From JBPRGH01 sp051418055 (lineage in GTDB: Bacteria > Bacteroidota > Bacteroidia > Cytophagales > Cyclobacteriaceae): a DNA stretch of 64,000 nt. Positions 52,805 through 60,667 of this stretch are shown here, piece after piece. Every line of letters starts with the position of its first letter. The stretch's first letter is position 1. The stretch is from the NCBI GenBank assembly GCA_051418055.1, contig JBPRGH010000085.1, positions 199,919 to 263,918 on the forward strand, given 5' to 3'. The notes under the pieces are model-generated. The model saw nothing but the letters and a program-made list of their open reading frames with translations. It made no database searches and was not told the DNA's origin. The translations under genes and the position numbers were made by a program.

Positions 52805-54181
52805 ATGAAGTATATTTTCCTGCCTGTTGTCCTGTATCTCTTATCAATTAATTTTAATCTTTCAGCACAAGATCATTTTGATATTATTATTACGAATATC
52901 GATCTTATTGATGGTACAGGTGCAGAGCTTCAAAACAATGTAAATATTTATATTAAGGATGGTTTAATTAAAGATATTCTCAAAACTAAGAAAGCGCATG
53001 CAACTGCTGAAGAAATTATTGATGGTGAAGGTAAATATGTAATCCCAGGCCTTTTTGATGCTCATTATCATTTTTTGGATTACAGAGCCAGAGATATGGA
53101 GCTTTATAAAGAACAGGGGCAGTTGCTGACACATTTTGGTATAACCAGCATACTTGTTCCAAATGGTATTATTGAGGACCTGCAAGAATTTATAGGATTT
53201 GTAAGGACAAATAAAGCCACAGCTCCCAGAATATTTTATACCAGTAGGATTAGTACTATTCCAGGTTCACATCCTGCTAAAGGAGAAGCAGCCAATCGTT
53301 TTAAGGAGGGTTTAAATATCAATTATGTCAATGATACTTTGGATATTGAAAGAATTGTCAAAGAAGCAAAAGAAGAGGGAGCAGTTGCAGTAAAAATAGT
53401 TATAGACGATGGACCTTTTCCTCCATTGACGGAAAGAATGCCAGAAGAATTTATTGAAAAATTCAGTAGAGAAGCAGATAAATTAAATATACCTGTTTTT
53501 GCACATGTATCTGATATGACAGAAGTAAAAATGGCTGTAGATAATGGTGTAGACGCATTATTGCATGGAGCTGTTGTAAATTGGCAAAAAGATGAACAGC
53601 TTATAGAAGAAATGGCTAAAAAGAATATATCCTGGGTATTCACCAATATGATTGGTAAGGCATTATTCTATCCGCTAAACCCGGAATGGCTTGATGCAAA
53701 TGAATATAAAGTATTTGATCAAAAATACATGGAGCCACTCAGTGATTCTGTAGGCACAAAAGCAGAAATGTCACGTACAATTCTTTCGAGGTTATTGGGA
53801 TCTGATTCTATACCATTGTTTGAGTCCTTTTTTAAAAAAATAATGGGTTCCAATAAAAAAATACTTGACACGGGAGTAAATCTTGTTGTAGGAACGGACA
53901 CAGGAGGTTCTTCTCCTTATATTTTACCAGGTATAAGTGTCCATGAAGAAATGAAAATACTTCAGATCTCCGGGTTGGACCCTCTGGACATTATTAAAAT
54001 AAGTACACTAAACGCAGCTAAAATGATTGGTAGGTCTGAATCTTTAGGATCCATTGAAAAAGGAAAGGTAGCAGATCTAATATTGCTGCAGAATAACCCA
54101 TTAGAAGATATAGCTAATACGCTTTCTATTCATGAAGTCATTAAAGATGGTGTGATTCAGGAAAAAATAGAAATGAATTAA
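52805..54181 (+). CDS. secreted amidohydrolase family protein
   Basis: A 458-residue metal-dependent hydrolase with signal peptide (to NLSAQ). IIDGEGKYVIPGLFDAHYHFLDY holds the HxH metal pair. VAVKIVIDDG is the Lys region, PVFAHVSDM gives a His, VVGTDTGGSSPYI the Asp, and NAAKMIGRSESLGSIEKGKVADLILLQNNPLEDI the C-terminal block. It is a paralogue of the amidohydrolase at 44872, sharing the overall plan but clearly diverged. It is a single-gene unit under the array promoter. Its substrate is probably a small cyclic or peptide-like amide; no more can be said. Confidence 0.9.
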   Translation: MKYIFLPVVLYLLSINFNLSAQDHFDIIITNIDLIDGTGAELQNNVNIYIKDGLIKDILKTKKAHATAEEIIDGEGKYVIPGLFDAHYHFLDYRARDMELYKEQGQLLTHFGITSILVPNGIIEDLQEFIGFVRTNKATAPRIFYTSRISTIPGSHPAKGEAANRFKEGLNINYVNDTLDIERIVKEAKEEGAVAVKIVIDDGPFPPLTERMPEEFIEKFSREADKLNIPVFAHVSDMTEVKMAVDNGVDALLHGAVVNWQKDEQLIEEMAKKNISWVFTNMIGKALFYPLNPEWLDANEYKVFDQKYMEPLSDSVGTKAEMSRTILSRLLGSDSIPLFESFFKKIMGSNKKILDTGVNLVVGTDTGGSSPYILPGISVHEEMKILQISGLDPLDIIKISTLNAAKMIGRSESLGSIEKGKVADLILLQNNPLEDIANTLSIHEVIKDGVIQEKIEMN

Positions 54182-54205
54182 CCTTTCTTTGTTTTTACTC
54201 CTTAT

Positions 54206-54253
54206 ATCCTCATAAATGAGGATGTTTTTGAAGATTTTTTATACTTACATTTA
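54206..54253 (+). promoter_or_regulatory. array palindrome (perfect dyad) and promoter for NTF2-like gene 1
   Basis: ATCCTCATAAATGAGGAT at 54206-54223 is a fully symmetric dyad (8-bp arms, AA spacer). After 22 nt, TACATTTA at 54246. It begins only 24 bases after the previous stop codon. Confidence 0.87.
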
Positions 54254-54276
54254 CTATTTCTAAACCAGATAAAACT

Positions 54277-54735
54277 ATGAAGCTACTGACTCTAATTAAT
54301 TTCTTACTCTTCAGCAGTACAACTATTCTTTTTGCCCAACTACCGGAATCTAGGATAAATGAAATAAGATCGGAGGTAGCAATGGTGCATGCGAAAGAAC
54401 AGAAAGCTTTTAAGAAAGGAGATTGTGATGTAGTAGTGACATTTTTTGATCCGAAGGTCACTTTCTACGCCAATGGCCGACATATTCCTTCACTTGAAGC
54501 ACTGAGGAATCTATGCACACGAATTACAAGGCCTTTTGAAACAAATGAAAGAATAAATACGAATATCAATGTTTTATCAGAAACCTCCGCCTACTCTGTA
54601 AGGGTGATTGAATTTCCACCACAGGAAGAGGGGGAGAACCGTAAGCGGGAGGTGGTTACTAAAGTCTGGTACAAAGGGGAAGAAGGATGGAAAATTGTGC
54701 ATTTTCAATCTTCCATTAGTGAAATTCCAAATTAA
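54277..54735 (+). CDS. secreted NTF2/SnoaL-like protein (DUF4440 type)
   Basis: A 152-residue exported protein with signal peptide (to LFAQ). It has the cone-shaped NTF2-like pattern: a helical start (INEIRSEVAMVHAKEQKAFKKGDCDVVVTFFDPKVTFYANGRHIPS), a helix (EALRNLCTRITRPFE) and closing beta strands ending KVWYKGEEGWKIVHFQSSIS. Members range from ketosteroid isomerase-like enzymes to binding proteins. The absence of an obvious His/Asp pair at the expected places leaves the function open. It is a single-gene unit under the array promoter, between two amidohydrolase genes. Confidence 0.78.
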   Translation: MKLLTLINFLLFSSTTILFAQLPESRINEIRSEVAMVHAKEQKAFKKGDCDVVVTFFDPKVTFYANGRHIPSLEALRNLCTRITRPFETNERINTNINVLSETSAYSVRVIEFPPQEEGENRKREVVTKVWYKGEEGWKIVHFQSSISEIPN

Positions 54736-54810
54736 ACCATCTACATTATGAATTTTCATCCAATGGCATACTTTGCTGCTGTCTTTCGAAGCATTTGACT
54801 TTCTATTCCT

Positions 54811-54832
54811 TTGTCTGTGTCTCCACAGACCA
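54811..54832. repeat. REP-like hairpin repeat
   Basis: GTCTGTG, loop TCTC, CACAGAC stem with degenerate outer pairs. The next palindrome follows after 25 bases (26 to its start). Confidence 0.75.
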
Positions 54833-54857
54833 GGCGGTATTATGATCCAGAACCAAT

Positions 54858-54905
54858 ATCCCCATAAATGAGGATGTTTTCTTAGCTATTTATTTTATAG
54901 ATTTA
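54858..54905 (+). promoter_or_regulatory. array palindrome and promoter for amidohydrolase 3
   Basis: Consensus palindrome at 54858-54875, 22 nt, then TAGATTTA at 54898. The gene's GTG start lies 21 bases after the box. Confidence 0.84.
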
Positions 54906-54926
54906 AAATTTACAATATACGAATAA

Positions 54927-55937
54927 GTGAAAAAGGTCTTTAATATATTATTCATAAGTTTTATATCCGTTATTTTCCTAATTGGAATAGTCTACTTCTT
55001 TTTAATCTACGAAAAGCCAATTGACCAGAAAGCATTAAATAAATTTTTGCAGGGTCAGCCTATAATAGATACCCATATTCATGCCACCAAAGGCTATGAA
55101 GGCAGTGAGGATTATAAAAAAGGATTAACCGAAGGTCCTGAGTTAGATCAGGCAACTATTGATTTCGTGCGTAAGGAATTCGATGAGAATAATGTTGTAA
55201 TTGGCCTTGCCGGAGGACCCATATATCATGCTGAAAATTGGGCCAAAGCAGATCCAAGATTTTGGGCAGGTCCTGTTTTCCCATTCAAAATACCTTATCA
55301 CATGGATGAACCCTCCACTAAAGAGTTTTTAACCTATGAGGAGTTATATGAGCTATATGAGTCTAAAACCTTTCGCAGTATGGGAGAAGCAATGTATGTC
55401 CATAAGGGCGTGCATCCTCATGATCGAAGATTGGAAGCTTATTGGAAAATTGCTGCAGAATTTAATATGCCCCTAGGTATACATTCCGATGAAGGGCCTC
55501 CCAGACCTATGCGCGCTGAAATTCTTGAGGATATTCATAAAGGTGAATATTCTGATCCTGATCTGTTAAGACCGATACTCGAAAAGTATCCCGGCATAAA
55601 ATTATATCTGATGCACTTTAACGGGAAATATTCAGATGAAGCAATCCAGCTTATGAAGGAATATGAGCAGATCTATTGTGAAATCTCTGCCATTAGCCTT
55701 CATATGCCAAAGATCCTGTGGGAAGGTAAGGTTAAAAAGCTTTATGAGGAGGGGTTGGGGGACAGGCTGATGTTTGCTTCAGATTACAGAGGTAAAATAA
55801 GAGAAAATATTGAAATCATATATAGCCTTGAATGGCTTTCTGAAGCTCATAAAAGAGATATTTTCTACAATAATGCTGCTCGATTCCTGGAATTAACTCC
55901 TGAACAAATTCAGGAGCATCATGAGATGGTAAAATAA
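54927..55937 (+). CDS. amidohydrolase-2 family TIM-barrel hydrolase
   Basis: A 336-residue protein with an N-terminal membrane anchor or signal (FISFISVIFLIGIVYFFLIY). QPIIDTHIHATKGYEG gives the metal HxH, GIHSDEGPPRP and LYLMHFNGKYSDEA the next His residues, and RLMFASDYRGKIRENIEIIY the catalytic Asp. HKRDIFYNNAARFLELTPEQI is the family's end. The start codon is GTG (54927), placed 21 bases after the -7 box. Such enzymes are decarboxylases or lactone/amide hydrolases; the substrate is unknown. A truncated relative of its last about 85 residues lies at 57573-57854. Confidence 0.87.
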   Translation: MKKVFNILFISFISVIFLIGIVYFFLIYEKPIDQKALNKFLQGQPIIDTHIHATKGYEGSEDYKKGLTEGPELDQATIDFVRKEFDENNVVIGLAGGPIYHAENWAKADPRFWAGPVFPFKIPYHMDEPSTKEFLTYEELYELYESKTFRSMGEAMYVHKGVHPHDRRLEAYWKIAAEFNMPLGIHSDEGPPRPMRAEILEDIHKGEYSDPDLLRPILEKYPGIKLYLMHFNGKYSDEAIQLMKEYEQIYCEISAISLHMPKILWEGKVKKLYEEGLGDRLMFASDYRGKIRENIEIIYSLEWLSEAHKRDIFYNNAARFLELTPEQIQEHHEMVK

Positions 55938-55998
55938 TAACAATTTCAGTTTTTGATAATGATTGCTAAAGCATTGTATGCCGGTAAGCAAGACAAAT

Positions 55999-56046
55999 AT
56001 CCCCATAAATGGGGATGTTTTTTCAAGTTATTAAATATTAACTTTA
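55999..56046 (+). promoter_or_regulatory. array palindrome (perfect dyad, CC/GG variant) and promoter for NTF2-like gene 2
   Basis: ATCCCCATAAATGGGGAT at 55999-56016 is a second fully symmetric variant, with paired change at the same position as the 54206 copy. After 22 nt, TAACTTTA at 56039. Confidence 0.86.
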
Positions 56047-56085
56047 TCAGATCATAATTTTATTCACCACAAACGAAATCATATT

Positions 56086-56646
56086 ATGAAAAATTTTAAT
56101 TCAATCCCCATATTTATATTAGCCATCCTGACGGTCGTATTCTCTTGTGAAAATGCCGGAACTACTAATGAAGCAGAAGATCAGGAGACTACTCAGGCAG
56201 CTGAAAAGCAAAATGCTGAGCAAATTAAGCAGATCATTCAGAATAAAAATGAAAAGCTCGAGCGCTGGTATAAAGAAGGGAAAATAGATTCTGCAGCCAC
56301 TGTTTTTGCAGAGGATGTTGTTCAGATGCCTCCCAATTCACCAGCTTTAAGAGGAATTGATGATTTTAAAAAAGAATGGAAGAGATTGGTCCAGGAAGGC
56401 ACCTGGTTATTTGATCTTAATGCGCAGGAAGTAAGACACTCGGGTGACCTGGCCATGGAGCTGGGAAAATATACACTTGATTTTAATCCTGATGAGGATT
56501 CCAAAATCCCTAGTTTTAGTGATAAAGGAAATTATGTGGTGCTATGGGAGAAAAGGAATGGCGAGTGGGAAATTGTATGGGATGCTCCGGTGAGTGAGCA
56601 GCCGCTTCCTGATATGGTAATGGAACATGAAAAAGAACAGGAATAA
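56086..56646 (+). CDS. NTF2/SnoaL-like lipoprotein (DUF4440 type)
   Basis: A 186-residue lipoprotein; the lipobox VFSC is near residue 22. An acidic, Gln-rich linker follows. The NTF2-like domain spans about 55-180 (KQIIQNKNEKLERWYKEGKIDSAATVFAEDVVQMPPNSPALRGIDDFKKEWKRL ... YVVLWEKRNGEWEIVWDAPVSEQP), close to the polyketide cyclase/DUF4440 pattern. Function is unknown. It carries its own array promoter. The membrane protein gene follows after 118 bases with no palindrome of its own, so the two may be co-transcribed. Confidence 0.8.
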   Translation: MKNFNSIPIFILAILTVVFSCENAGTTNEAEDQETTQAAEKQNAEQIKQIIQNKNEKLERWYKEGKIDSAATVFAEDVVQMPPNSPALRGIDDFKKEWKRLVQEGTWLFDLNAQEVRHSGDLAMELGKYTLDFNPDEDSKIPSFSDKGNYVVLWEKRNGEWEIVWDAPVSEQPLPDMVMEHEKEQE

Positions 56647-56764
56647 ACATAAATCAACTTTCCCGTGCCTGACTCTCATTGATTAAGCAGCCAATAGTTA
56701 TCAATAAGTTAAGGTAATCCCAAAGATTTTTATCCGGGGTTAGACTCAGCTAAAAATAAAGAGC

Positions 56765-57583
56765 ATGAAAAAAAATTTACCTGAATTTTTATTCTTAGTG
56801 GCAGTTATTTTTGTGAGTATAACCGGATTTTGGGAGCTTTATTTTGGTGTTAATGCAAAACCTAATGCATATCATCATCTTCACGTTATTACAAGTTTGA
56901 CGTGGTTAATATTATTGTTGATCCAGCTTAGCTTCATCGAAAAGAAAAATTTTTCAATACATCGTAATTTGGGGCTGTCAATTTTTTTTCTCGGACCTTT
57001 GTTGGTTGCCACTGTGGCACTTTTGTCTGTACATTCAGCAAACAGAGCAGTAATATCGAACCAAGAGGATTTTTTAATTGTCTCCAATGTCATGGTTACC
57101 TTAGAGCTGGGTTTGATTATTCTAACTGCTTTTATTTTAAAGAAAAATAGAAAACTACACGGTTCTTTCCTTATAAGTTCTGCCCTCCTTTTTATGGGGA
57201 TCGCTTTAGTTTTCACACTGATTAGTTTTATTCCTTATTATAAAATTGAAGGTCCGGAGACTTTTTACAAATTTGGTGTTGCCTCATCAACATCTCGAAA
57301 TGTTTGTGTAATTGTTGGTCTGTTTTTTTTCCTAAAAGACATGCGATATGGGTGGCCATGGCTTTTAGTACTTTCATTTTTTTTCATAAATGGATTTATC
57401 AATACGCTACTTATTAAATCTAACAAGATTGACCAGCTAACTATATTTGTAGGCTCACTTGATCAAACCCTCACGTTTATTGGAAGTTTTATTTTATTCT
57501 TAATTTTATTGATATCGACCGGGAGATGGAATATCAGGAAAAGAAAAAAAGGAAAAATTCAAGTTTTACTAAATGATGAGTAA
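56765..57583 (+). CDS. seven-helix integral membrane protein, uncharacterised
   Basis: A 272-residue hydrophobic protein with about seven membrane helices. HHLHVITSLTWLILLLIQ and IHRNLGLSIFFLGPLL supply His residues in helix starts, and KLHGSFLISSALLFMGI repeats the His-helix pattern. This is reminiscent of haem-binding or DUF2306/DUF420-like membrane proteins. I cannot assign a family with confidence. It has no array palindrome directly upstream. Its 3' end overlaps by 11 bases the fragment of an amidohydrolase gene (57573-57854), so its own C-terminus may have been altered at that junction. Confidence 0.72.
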   Translation: MKKNLPEFLFLVAVIFVSITGFWELYFGVNAKPNAYHHLHVITSLTWLILLLIQLSFIEKKNFSIHRNLGLSIFFLGPLLVATVALLSVHSANRAVISNQEDFLIVSNVMVTLELGLIILTAFILKKNRKLHGSFLISSALLFMGIALVFTLISFIPYYKIEGPETFYKFGVASSTSRNVCVIVGLFFFLKDMRYGWPWLLVLSFFFINGFINTLLIKSNKIDQLTIFVGSLDQTLTFIGSFILFLILLISTGRWNIRKRKKGKIQVLLNDE

Positions 57584-57854
57584 TGAGACTAATAACCTGG
57601 GCGGCATCCAATGGTTTTATTCAAGGGAATATTTTTATAAACAACTTAAGGAATTTATCGATGCGGGTTTTGGCAAAAGGATCATGTTTGGATCAGATCA
57701 GCAAAACTGGCCGGGAATTATAAAACCTGCTATTGAGATTATAGAAGAGGCTCCTTTTTTAACTGACGAACAGAAACGTGATATTTTTTATAATAATGCG
57801 GCTCGCTTTCTTCGATTAAGTAAGGAAGAAATAGCTCGTCATCATGAGAGGTAA
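57573..57854 (+). pseudogene. 3' fragment of an amidohydrolase-2 family gene
   Basis: The 93-residue frame has a foreign-looking start (MSNETNNLGGIQ) and then about 80 residues that align with the C-terminus of the 54927 protein. GKRIMFGSDQQNWPGIIKPAIEIIEEAP matches its GDRLMFASDYRG region. DEQKRDIFYNNAARFLRLSKEEIARHHE matches its HKRDIFYNNAARFLELTPEQIQEHHE. The metal-binding N-terminal two thirds are absent, so it cannot be an active enzyme. It is most likely the remnant of a third amidohydrolase unit lost when the membrane protein gene moved in or by deletion. Confidence 0.85.
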
Positions 57855-57861
57855 AGCCGTG

Positions 57862-57974
57862 ATCTGTGTCCTCTGGTATGTGTCCTCACGTGAGACACAA
57901 ATCACTGAGACAGATATCTCTCTAATATCGTAATAAAATGACTATGTTTTCTTAAACATAGTCCCCTACCTTTA
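57862..57974 (+). promoter_or_regulatory. degenerate hairpin and palindrome/promoter before the FtsX permease gene
   Basis: Decayed copies of the GGTCTGTGTC arm (57862-57900) are followed at about 57928-57945 by a strongly degenerate palindrome that keeps ATGAxxAT-GTTTTC. TACCTTTA follows at 57967, 21 nt later. It has the same layout as the intact units, so it is probably a decayed version. Confidence 0.5.
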
Positions 57975-58110
57975 TTGCCGGCAAGCTGAGCCTGTTTTAG
58001 TACCTACAGTTTTTAAGAGGCCGATTTCTGTTTTTTTTAGTTCAGAGTTTAGAGGTTTTGCTATTTAATGACTTAAAAAATTTATTACTTGCATTTATAA
58101 CTTCTGGCCA

Positions 58111-60498
58111 ATGCTGTTTAATTATCTTACAACGAGCTGGCGTAATCTGGTGAAGTACCGTCTTTCCACTCTCATCAATATTTTAGGATTGGGACTGGCG
58201 ATAGCATGCTGTACTATTTTCTATTCTATTATAGCCTACGAAACCACATTTGACAACTGGCATTCAAAGGCTGATCGGATCTACAGGGTTATTATTGAAA
58301 ATAAGGATGGCTCTAAATCGGCGGGAGTGCATTTTCCTGCTGCTGAAGAGCTTCGACAGGATTTTTGGGACTGGGAGATTATTAGTGAAGCACACGGTCC
58401 GCAGGCATATAAAATATCAGTGGAACGTAGTAATACTATGGATCATTATAACGAACCTCTCGTTGTTTTTGCTGATGCCCACTTCCTGGAGATCCTGGAT
58501 TTTGAGACATTGACCTCTGTAGATCCTTCCATTCTTAACCAGCCTGACCAGGTGCTGCTAACGGAAAAACTAGTAATAAGATATTTCGGCAGTACAAATG
58601 CCGTTGGAAAGATCATCTACCTGAATAATAATATTCCATTAGAGGTTGCCGGTGTTTTGGCTGATCCTCCGGGAAATACAAATCTATCCTTTAACATGCT
58701 TGTCTCTAACCAAACTTATGATAAGCTGGAGAAGGATCGGTTAAATGACTGGTTGTTTTTTGGTGATGCAAATGTTTATGTCACCCTAAAAGAAAATGAA
58801 AGTCCTGCAAAATACCTGTCCCGGCTGGAAACCTTTACCGAAAAAAATGCCGCCTTTTATAAGACAGGTGATTACTATTACCGGCTAATCCCTTTAAAGG
58901 ACTACCACACCAGCAGCGGTTTTGGGTTGGAGAATCATTACAAAACACCATCCGAGCTTATTTATATTCCGGCCTTCCTGGGGATTATAATTCTTGTTTT
59001 TGCATGTTTTAATTTTATAAACTTATCCACCGCAAAGCTTCTGCTCAGCACCCGTGAATGGGGCATCAGGAAAGTAATTGGAAGCAGTCGCATGCAGCTG
59101 CTTATCCGTTATTTTATAGAAAATGCTATTGTCATACTTCTTGCTTTACTAGTCGGTATTTTAGTTAGCATTCCTCTCCTAAAGGAAATAAATTCACTAT
59201 TTTCTATAGTTCAATTTCAGTTGGAGATCAACAGCGGCATAGGGGTATTTTTGATCCTTTTAGGTTCTGGGTTGGTTATTATTACAGGTTTCTATCCTAT
59301 GCTTCTGCTGCTAAAGTTCAAGCCTATCGAAGCCATTAAAAGTAAATTGTACGGAGGAAAGAGCAAAAGCAGAACCCTTACCAGGAAAATGCTGATAATC
59401 TTTCAGCTTTCCGGAACAGCATTCCTTTTTCTCTTCGCATTAGTGGTTTTCATGCAGCTAAACCTCTGGGAAGATATGGACCGTAATTTTAAAAAAGTTT
59501 CTGTTCTTATTTATGATATTCCTTCTGCTACCACCAATCAGTATACACAGTTTAAAACCTCCCTTTCTAAATTGGCAGAGATTGAAGCCGTGACTTTTTC
59601 CAATGGAATGCCCGGCTGGGGTGAGTGGGGGGCAGTAAAATTATCAGGAGAAAAAGAATTTACTGATGCCGTAATAACATATATAGATCATGATTTTTTC
59701 AATGTCTATAAAACAGATTTGACAGAGACTGATCTGAAGGCAGATAACCAGAAAAAGGTTTTTATAAGCCAAAAGCTTGTTAAATATTTAGAGTTTGAAC
59801 ATCCCGAAGAAATAATAAATAAAGAGCTGGTTATTGATAAAATCTTTGGTGAGACTTTTTCCGCACCCATTACAGCCGTTGTTGAGGATGTTATAGATGA
59901 TCCAATTAATAACTCTTCTAGCCCAATTATTTATGTGCTGGGTATAGAACCTGATCATTTTACCCAGGCACATGTAGGCATATATGGTAATTATAATGAT
60001 GAGCTGGTCTCCAGAGTTGATGAAGCTTATGCAGCAGCTTTTCCTGATGAAGTTATAGAACATACTACGATAGAAGATGTGGTTTATTCAAGCTACCTTT
60101 TAGAACAGATAACAAAAAAGGGAATTGTATTTGGGACGGTAATGGCATTGCTAATTTCGGCAATAGGACTTTTTGGGGTAATTAGTTTTATGAATGTAGC
60201 AAGACAAAAAGAAATGTGCATTCGTAAAGTTTATGGCGCCACAGGCAGAGATATTATTAAAATTTATTCAAAGGAATTTTTGATACTAGCCCTTCTTGCA
60301 TATTTATTTGCGATCCCTTTTGAGTTGCTTTTTATAAACCAATGGCTCCAGCAGTACGTCAACAGGATATCATTACAGCCTGATTTTTTTATCCTCACTT
60401 TTTTAGTTATCGTTTTTTTGATCTTCATTTCTGTTATTTTCAGAGTGCTACAATCTTCGAGATCTAATCCAGGTGAGGTATTAAGAAGTGAGAATTGA
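58111..60498 (+). CDS. FtsX/MacB-type ABC transporter permease
   Basis: A 795-residue inner-membrane permease with the two-module plan common in Bacteroidota. The N-terminal helix (LINILGLGLAIACCTIFYSIIAYETTFDNWH) is followed by the periplasmic MacB_PCD domain and an FtsX domain (LIYIPAFLGIIILVFACFNFINLSTAKLLLSTREWGIRKVIGSSRMQLLIRYF). A second periplasmic domain and a second FtsX domain follow (ISAIGLFGVISFMNVARQKEMCIRKVYGATGRDIIKIY). There is no ATPase gene next to it. Such proteins export peptides, toxins or lipoproteins, or act in mechanotransmission. It starts behind a degenerate version of the array promoter. Confidence 0.92.
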   Translation: MLFNYLTTSWRNLVKYRLSTLINILGLGLAIACCTIFYSIIAYETTFDNWHSKADRIYRVIIENKDGSKSAGVHFPAAEELRQDFWDWEIISEAHGPQAYKISVERSNTMDHYNEPLVVFADAHFLEILDFETLTSVDPSILNQPDQVLLTEKLVIRYFGSTNAVGKIIYLNNNIPLEVAGVLADPPGNTNLSFNMLVSNQTYDKLEKDRLNDWLFFGDANVYVTLKENESPAKYLSRLETFTEKNAAFYKTGDYYYRLIPLKDYHTSSGFGLENHYKTPSELIYIPAFLGIIILVFACFNFINLSTAKLLLSTREWGIRKVIGSSRMQLLIRYFIENAIVILLALLVGILVSIPLLKEINSLFSIVQFQLEINSGIGVFLILLGSGLVIITGFYPMLLLLKFKPIEAIKSKLYGGKSKSRTLTRKMLIIFQLSGTAFLFLFALVVFMQLNLWEDMDRNFKKVSVLIYDIPSATTNQYTQFKTSLSKLAEIEAVTFSNGMPGWGEWGAVKLSGEKEFTDAVITYIDHDFFNVYKTDLTETDLKADNQKKVFISQKLVKYLEFEHPEEIINKELVIDKIFGETFSAPITAVVEDVIDDPINNSSSPIIYVLGIEPDHFTQAHVGIYGNYNDELVSRVDEAYAAAFPDEVIEHTTIEDVVYSSYLLEQITKKGIVFGTVMALLISAIGLFGVISFMNVARQKEMCIRKVYGATGRDIIKIYSKEFLILALLAYLFAIPFELLFINQWLQQYVNRISLQPDFFILTFLVIVFLIFISVIFRVLQSSRSNPGEVLRSEN

Positions 60499-60542
60499 AT
60501 TTTGGATTTCACGAAATAATTTCCTCTCAGTATATGGCAAAT

Positions 60543-60590
60543 ATCCCCATAAATGAGGATGTTATTTAAGCTAATTTCTTCTTACTTTTA
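60543..60590 (+). promoter_or_regulatory. array palindrome and promoter for the 394-residue secreted protein gene
   Basis: Consensus palindrome at 60543-60560, 22 nt, then TACTTTTA at 60583. The start codon is at 60668. It is the right-most copy in the window. Confidence 0.86.
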
Positions 60591-60667
60591 TTTCTTATAC
60601 TATAAGTCTACTTGTCAATCTTCTCTTTCCATGCACGATTCTACAGAATTATTTCAATATTAAGTTT

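Noticed and set aside
41115..54832. CRISPR array
   Set aside because: The repeats are separated by whole genes, not by short uniform spacers, and there are no cas genes.
41115..54832. Hairpin repeats as ordinary intrinsic terminators
   Set aside because: The stems are not followed by T tracts and occur several times in one gap; a REP-like origin explains them better, although they may still slow polymerase.
40902..60667. Chromosomal integron / attC cassette array
   Set aside because: The repeated elements are short dyads at a fixed distance from promoters plus small hairpins; no GTTRRRY/RYYYAAC core sites and no tyrosine integrase are visible.
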